From assembly GCA_023238725.1 (NCBI GenBank), contig CM041540.1, forward strand, positions 3,905,208 to 3,969,207: a stretch of DNA of 64,000 bases, read 5' to 3'. This stretch comes from Scortum barcoo (Eukaryota > Chordata > Actinopteri > Centrarchiformes > Terapontidae). Both the position numbers and the translations under genes were made by a program. This document shows, in pieces, positions 57,331 to 64,000 of the stretch (within the stretch, counting starts at the first letter, position 1; each line of letters starts with the position of its first letter). The notes beneath the pieces were generated by a model. That model was not told the origin of the DNA and made no database searches. It saw only the letters and a list, made by a program, of their open reading frames with translations.

Positions 57331-60300
57331 AGTTTATTTTAAGAAATTCTTTCTAAAGGTTGTATTTTCTTAGAAATAGGTAAAGCTGTTTGGCGATAAT
57401 ACAATATTGGAGAAAGTACAAAAAAAGTAAGAGCTAACTGATAAAGTATTTAAAAAATGTTGAAAATATTTATAGAAAAGAAATTAACCATCCATCCATG
57501 CATTGGGTATGACATTTAAAAACAACAATTCTCTCAATTGCTCTGCTTGCCAAACAGTTTTGTCACTGATGAACCTCCGTACACTAGTTTCTATTATGTG
57601 GTGGAATACTGTATATTATGTTTACATCTATACACTTTCTTCATAATTAACTATTTCATAATGCAAAGGTCACATCAAAACTACAAAATGAACCCTTCTT
57701 TTTTTTTTATTGCAGCTTTGTCCTCACTCGAACTCTTCGCCTCAAAAGAACATTTCTGATGCAACTTCCACTACTCAGGTTCTGTTGCCGGGCAGAATAC
57801 AGCTGAAGGCGTCCAATGGAAAATTAGCTCTGTCGGAACGTTGCTGGCTCGGCCAATGAAAACGAAGTAAACAATTTAAATCGAATGCACATGAAACTGT
57901 GACGTTCTAGAATGCTGACTTAGAAGAAAAAGAAAAGAAAAGTTAGAAAAATTTTTGTTTAGTTAACTTTAGACAAACGATGAACAACAAAAAATGATAC
58001 GCGGAGAGAACGGATGGACGATTAAAGTGAGAGTGAAATCAAGATGGATGATGGAAGGAAACAAGCGGAGGTCGGACGGCCGAACGCCAACCATGTGGCT
58101 TCAATTACAGGCCGAGAGAGAGAGAGAGAGAAGACTTGACTTCTAGCATTTTCTCTCTCACACACACACATACACACACACATTTGGTGAAATGACCTCC
58201 TCACTCCATAAACACACAGCACACTCCTGCCGCCGTATGCTGCCGTAAAAGGCCCGGTTTCAGGCCACCGTGTGTGTAACGCAAACACCGACGGCATACC
58301 GTGAATCTATTCAAGTGGGGAGAAGACAAATATTTACACATTTACCCACCAATGGGTGCATTTCCATCTTTTGAAGTAACCATCGACGTGAACAAACCAT
58401 GAGACGTAGGTTAAAGTGTGTGTGTGTATAAATGCCTGCTGGGTGAACGTGCACGTGCCGAAACCCGTCACATTATGGGCAAACATTCGCAGTAGTTTAC
58501 AGCGCTTTACCCCACCACCCCCAGCGTCTCCTGGTAACCACATCTCCACGGTTACCGAGAGCCATCTTATACGTCGGGCTGCTGCTGATATTATTATACC
58601 TCTTTGCATCTTAAAGTGCGCGCACACTGACATTTATAGGTTTGGCTGTGATGATGGTAGTAATTATAACGTCAGCTCAAATGAATAAAATACCAGTTGT
58701 TGCTGTACTCCGTGTCTCCGGGAGAAAATGTGAAGAATGTAAAGTTAACTCCCTTGAAAGCGAGTATTTATTCACGTTTGAAGGAAAAATTATTTCAAAA
58801 TATCTTCAAAAAAACTAAGATAAAAGGACATTTTTGCATAAATCTTTTTTACTAATATTATTCCTGTGTTGATTCAATAATAGTCCCATTTTCTTTTGAT
58901 ATTATACATACTATAAAGATTTATTGACACTTACATTTTCTGGGTTTGACTGTTAGCTAACCCCCACTTTCCTCTGCTGCAAAACATCTCACTCTCTTTC
59001 CGTTTAACACTATAAATTAGAAAGAATTTAAATAAATAATAGGTTATTGATTTCAGATGGAGGTTGACAAAAGTCTTTTCTCAGAGTTTGGCTGGCATTA
59101 CTTGAGTAAAAACTTCCCCAAATCCATTAAAGAGCCGGACTTAGCTGCTAATATTAGCCTGTAGAGGGTGGTAGTAAACAATAGTAGTATCATTATAATA
59201 TAATAATCATACAAAATGCTGCTTGGTCTAAAGTAACATGAGGTTATGTAGTAAGTAAAGTAAATATTCTGGTGTACAGATAATTGCAGTTGATTTTTAT
59301 GTGTTTAAGTTTCTAACTTTTCCTCAAGCGTTATTACTAGTATTTATTCAGATTTCCTCAGTATTATTATTATAAAATCTGTGTTTTGGGATGAATTTTA
59401 TTGAACGTCTGAAATTATACTGGATCCATGGATGCTAGAAGGGGCCCATAGATCATGCCAATGTACAGATGTAAAGATTATCAGGATATTTTTCACTATC
59501 CCTTAAGTTTTCCTTAACAAAACGAGAATGATCCAGATTGGGTTTCAGCTCAAAAAGACATGAAGTCATCACGATGGTAAAAGAAAAAGAGGGTGTAGTT
59601 TTTAGGGAGGAGTAATTACATACAGAGCCCTTCTTTTTTTTAAAAATGGGCCAATTTTGTGGGTTCGTGTGCGGTTTATACGACCTTTGACAGCACCCTT
59701 TTATCTCTACGGCTTAATCCTACATAAGGCTTTAAAATCTTCTTAAATCTAACATTTCAAACACCAATAAACAGAATGTCCACCCAACATGAGGACACAG
59801 AGAGGAATAAAGCCTCCTGTTGTTTAAGAAAAAGGAAATGGGAGAGGTCCGAAATGAAAACAGAACCACACCAAAGATGCAAAAATGAGGATTTATTCGC
59901 TCCCTGTCATTTCTGCAGTGGGAGTGAATGGTTGTGGTTGTGTGTTGGTGTGTGTGGAGGCAAAAAAAAAAAGAAGTGCAGTAGGCCAGGCTGCAGGATC
60001 GGTCACTGGTGTTACTCATCACACACAACAGAAACCTCTTTGTCTTTGCAGCCCAGCGGAGAGGTGTTATTTGGGGCCAGCTGTAACTCAACACCATCCA
60101 GCTGGGAAACAAAACCTGGAGAGTTGAAGCCCCAGCGGGAAAACTGGGAGTCTAAACTTGAACTAGGGCGAGAACCAGTAGGTCACATTCGATGACAACA
60201 AAAGAGGCTTTTCTCATAATTTTCTGAATAACGTTTCGCCCTGTAATATGAATCGAAACAAGCGGAGGACAACGCTGAAAGTGCAGATCGTAATCTTTTA

Positions 60301-63300
60301 ATGAAGCCACGGTGAAGTCTGCCGACGGAGGAGGAAATGAGTAACGATTATCTCTCGAGCTCTGGTGAAACATCAGTGCGGTGCGAGGAAATCCTGTGTC
60401 GTCTAAAGAGAGAGACAACCCTGTCAGAGGCTGAGCTACACTTTTAAAATATCCAAACTTCACAAATCAGAGGAATGTGGATGAAGGGGACTCAAATAGA
60501 AAAGTTAAAACACTTAAATTGAAGCGTTATAGATGTTAAAGAGCTGCCTCAGTTGCTGTCCACCATTGTCTGTTATTGCTTTCATCACTACTGCAATGCA
60601 TTGTGGGATATATATGCTAGCTGCAAGTGTCAAGGCTTGCATACTCTGATATATTCCCCAGAAACTACTATTGATTTCATACGAAGGTTTCCGACATACT
60701 ACAAAATCTCATAAAGCATGCAAGTATTTGGTCATCAATGAAAGAAATGGACTCAACTTTCGACTTGACGGTGGCTGAAGAGAAAAATCCACAACATCGC
60801 CATAATTTTTACCATTTATCTTGAGGGGAAAATAAACATTTGCATCAAATTTAAATTAATACATTTAGAAATACACTGACTATAGATAAATACGTCATAC
60901 AGCCCAATTTCAAACAACCCAAACTATTTCCTTAACAACCTATTTTATTACATTTTTTAATCATAATGTCACCACGACACATAGCTGTTCACACAGTAGC
61001 ACACTTATGAAATTTATATTTTTATATTATAGTTCATATTAACTGAGGATTAAACTGACCAATTGTGCTGTTTCCTAAAAACCAGGCAGATTAGTGATCA
61101 ATAAGTATCGGTGATAAAAGCCTCGACAGCTGTTTTGGTCACTAGTTTGCACTTAAATTAACAGTAGTGGGCAAAGGGGAGGAAGGAATGTCCTCTCAGG
61201 TCTGTAATTTTCCTGTAAAAAAAGATGTGCATGTCTGTTTTAACCCTTAAAGACCGAGAGGGTTCAACTTCCGAGGAAACAGGAGAGAGTGAAGTTTAAT
61301 GATGTAATGCCGTCCTCCCCTGCAAACGCAAAACCAGATGTGAGAGAGTGGGCTGGAAAAAAGGACCTGACGATACCAAAGACACTTACATAGGCCCAAG
61401 GGTTATCTCCCTCCACTGTGTGTATTAGTAAGTGTGTACCTTGCCCTGGACTCATCTGTATGCGATTTCGCTGATGACACAGCTTCAAATTGCACACGAA
61501 CACGCACGCTAATAAAAAAACCCGCAAACACACACACAAGTTTATGTCGAGGTAACCTGAATGACACATTTGTTTGATTTGGATCCAGGTTGTAGACTCG
61601 TACGGGCCACAAGACTATCACAACACGTATCCCATCATGAATAGATAAGCGGGCGGTAAAGGTAGATATCTGATCATTTATCTGCCAGTTACATTAATTG
61701 CACTCCAAGAACTCTTTATCTGCTGCTGTACTTTAAAACCTGAGCTGGATCAAATATCAGACCTCTTCTCTCGAGTCAAATAAACGACCATAAATCAGCT
61801 TGGAACGCAAACGCTTTTATAACTCAAGAACTTGCTTAAGAAATGACTCATTTTTAAGTTTTCTTCAGTGTTAAAGTAATTTAATGATAGTTATCTGTAT
61901 ATTCATGGGTACAATACAAACAGCTGCTGCTAATAGCTAATTCGGCATACTTTTAATTCATATTTACCCAAACTAAACAAATACAGGCTACAAAAATGGG
62001 GCACAACTTGCAGGGGGGTACAGCGAGAAACTCCCTGATTTATGTTGATAAAGTAATAAAGGCTCACAAGTTTCACTTTCTAATGAGCCACCAACAAACG
62101 CTAGTTTGTCACCTTTAATTATAAATGTTGTTTGCGTTCAATAATTCAAGTGCGCAGTTTTAAATTTTAATCAGTTGCTAATAAGAGCAAAGGTTGAACT
62201 CTCCATGGGATGAATGAAAGTGCTAAAACGACAAAATGGCCACAACCTGGCAACCTGTTGTTCCTCCGGGTTTATAACTGATCTGTAAAGCGTCACTAAA
62301 TGGTTTATTACATATTAATGAAGTTTCAATTTATAATTTTTAAGCATTGGCTTAAAACTCTGTTAATGCCTGCTGCCTTCTAATAGTGTATTTACTGCTT
62401 TTATCTAGATTTTTTATGCCTTTATTTTCATTTTTTCCCTCAGTTATGCCCTTAGCTTTCTTTTATTCAGTCCTTTGAAGTTTTAATGTAAATGTAAAGT
62501 AAAGCTCTTTAAGTCTTCCTCGTGTGTTAATTTATGTAAATAAAAGTGCCTTTCCTTGCCTATAAAGGATGCCTTGTAGTAGAAAGTAAAATCTGGGAAA
62601 ACCTCAATGAGATTAAAGTGTTCAGATCCACAATATAAAATATCCAAAGCATGCAGAAGATGCCTTCATGTATAATACATCTTCAAGTAAAGGCAATAAG
62701 GAGGCAATAAATGGTAAATGGACTTATAAAGCTCTTTTCTAATCTTCAGATCACTCAAAGTGCTTTACAACACCTCATTCACCCAGCTTCAGTTTAAACA
62801 CAATTTCAACCTAATTGCTGTGACAAAGAAAGTCACCCGTGCCCTGTTTGTTTAAATGCTTTACTCAGTGATATTTTGGTACAAAAGGAAAAATGTTAGT
62901 TCTTCTCTGACCTCAGTTTCACACACACTCACACACACATGTTGTGCAAACCAGTTTCTCTACCTTCTGAGAAAATCCACCCCCCGTTGTGGCCCTCCGG
63001 TGAAGCTCCAAAAAGTACTTAAAAGTTAAAAACAGCATACCATTTGCATATTTGAACCCCACTTGCATTCATGACTGAAGTCATCGCATCCTGCTCCCGC
63101 AGCTGTGAGCCAAAGTGCATCAAGTATCTGCTGGAATGCTAACAATGCGTGTAAGCTGTTTTAACACTTATCTGAAGTACATGTGTAGAAACTATCTGCA
63201 GAGCGGTGGGGATCCCTTCACTGGCCCTAAACACCATCTTTAATACTTGTCAATAACAAAGAGGGTCAAATAGAGGAGGTGACACTAAAAGTTTGAGCAT

Positions 63301-64000
63301 CAAACCTGCAACAGCATTTGACAATGAAAGATGAGATTGACACAACCTTACATAATATTGTCAGGTGACTTTTACATAAGAAACTCTCACTAATCTGCTC
63401 TGAAATTCTCGTGAAAATTTAGGTGACGTTGGCTGGGTGAATGTGTCATATTTTGGTGATGACAAAATCTAAGAAAACATCACTGCCATAGAGAAACTGG
63501 CCAACATATACATGATGTTAGACTGAATAATGACGTCTTCTCAGGCTTAAAAAAAATCAGTATCACCAAAGTCATCAGGATTCAAACATCTGGAGAGAAG
63601 TGTTGGACCAAAAAAAACCAACTGGCATTGCCCTCCAAGAGCTCAGACGTTAATGAGAAAGACTTGTATGGTCAAACCCAACACGAGGAGCCAATAAAAA
63701 TCTCTTTAAAACAAATAGATGATTTCAGCTGAGCCAACAGAATCACTTATCGCGCTGCCTCTGCTGTGGCATTGATATCATGTGTGTCATAACAAGACGA
63801 ATCACAGGCCTCGGAGGGTTTCTGCTATCTGGATCTTATCTGGAGGAGGGAGGAGGTAGTGTGTGTGTGTGTGTGTGTGGGTGGGGGGCAGCTGCAGCAC
63901 CGCCAAGGCTTCATCATGTCTGGGCTGCATCGGAGCATTTAGAGGGTTTATGTGTGAGAACATCATTTCTAACACGCCGCTCACAGTCTGAGGCTGCTTG

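Larger units (their letters stand above)
56366..64000. other. creb3l2: creb3l2 intron 1 (partial)
   Basis: AT-rich sequence running to the window end. No exon 1 with a suitable ATG and donor was found on the minus strand. It contains a split AATCGATTA repeat with a nested retroposon tail (56998-57330), a repeat fragment at 62708-62800 (GTAAATGGACTTATAAAGCT and CACTCAAAGTGCTTTACAAC), two CCAAT boxes (57813 and 57853), a GA run near 58111-58131 and a GT run at 63861-63878. Confidence 0.55.

Noticed and set aside
59776..60195. 139-codon Cys/Lys-rich open frame
   Set aside because: No homology recognised. It includes a poly-A/Lys run, has no splice-site support and lies in a large intron.
56400..64000. 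creb3l2 exon 1 within the window
   Set aside because: I looked on the minus strand for an ATG exon encoding an acidic Leu/Ser-rich 30-residue start with a phase 0 donor and found none convincing. It probably lies beyond 64000.

Overview
The window looks like ordinary nuclear DNA of a teleost fish. It has small GC-rich exons in long AT-rich introns, very dense CA/GT microsatellites, a Tc1-type transposon and several short dispersed repeats of fish type. There is no sign of bacterial, viral or organellar sequence.

Two genes can be supported, both on the minus strand. (1) dgki, diacylglycerol kinase iota: exon 1 (42230-42450) and exon 2 (4554-4662) are seen, separated by a first intron of about 37.6 kb. 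Exon 3 onward is not visible and should lie to the left of the window. (2) creb3l2, an ER-anchored bZIP transcription factor: exons 2 to 12 (56365 down to 48429) are seen with consistent splice phases. Exon 1 was not found and probably lies to the right of 64000. The same pair, in the same order and orientation, is found at human 7q33-q34 (established knowledge), which supports both identifications.

Layout: 1-4553, dgki intron 2 (partial); 4663-42229, dgki intron 1, carrying a Tc1-like element (7788-9433), four copies of a short inverted-repeat element, other dispersed repeats and many microsatellites; 42230-42790, dgki exon 1 and a CpG-rich promoter with a TATA box, a CRE-like site and an upstream ORF; 42791-46640, intergenic, with retroposon 3' tails and a 98-bp hAT-type MITE; 46640-48428, likely creb3l2 3' UTR; 48429-56365, creb3l2 exons and introns; 56366-64000, creb3l2 intron 1 (partial).

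The two proteins act in different places. DGK iota phosphorylates diacylglycerol in signalling, whereas CREB3L2 is cleaved in the Golgi and moves to the nucleus to drive secretory-pathway genes. I see no new multi-gene system. The points most worth checking are the splice sites of creb3l2 exons 9 and 10, which are embedded in dinucleotide repeats; a one-base frame break in creb3l2 exon 2; a microsatellite-containing upstream ORF in dgki; two perfect DR1 motifs; and a duplicated unique-looking motif in dgki intron 1.
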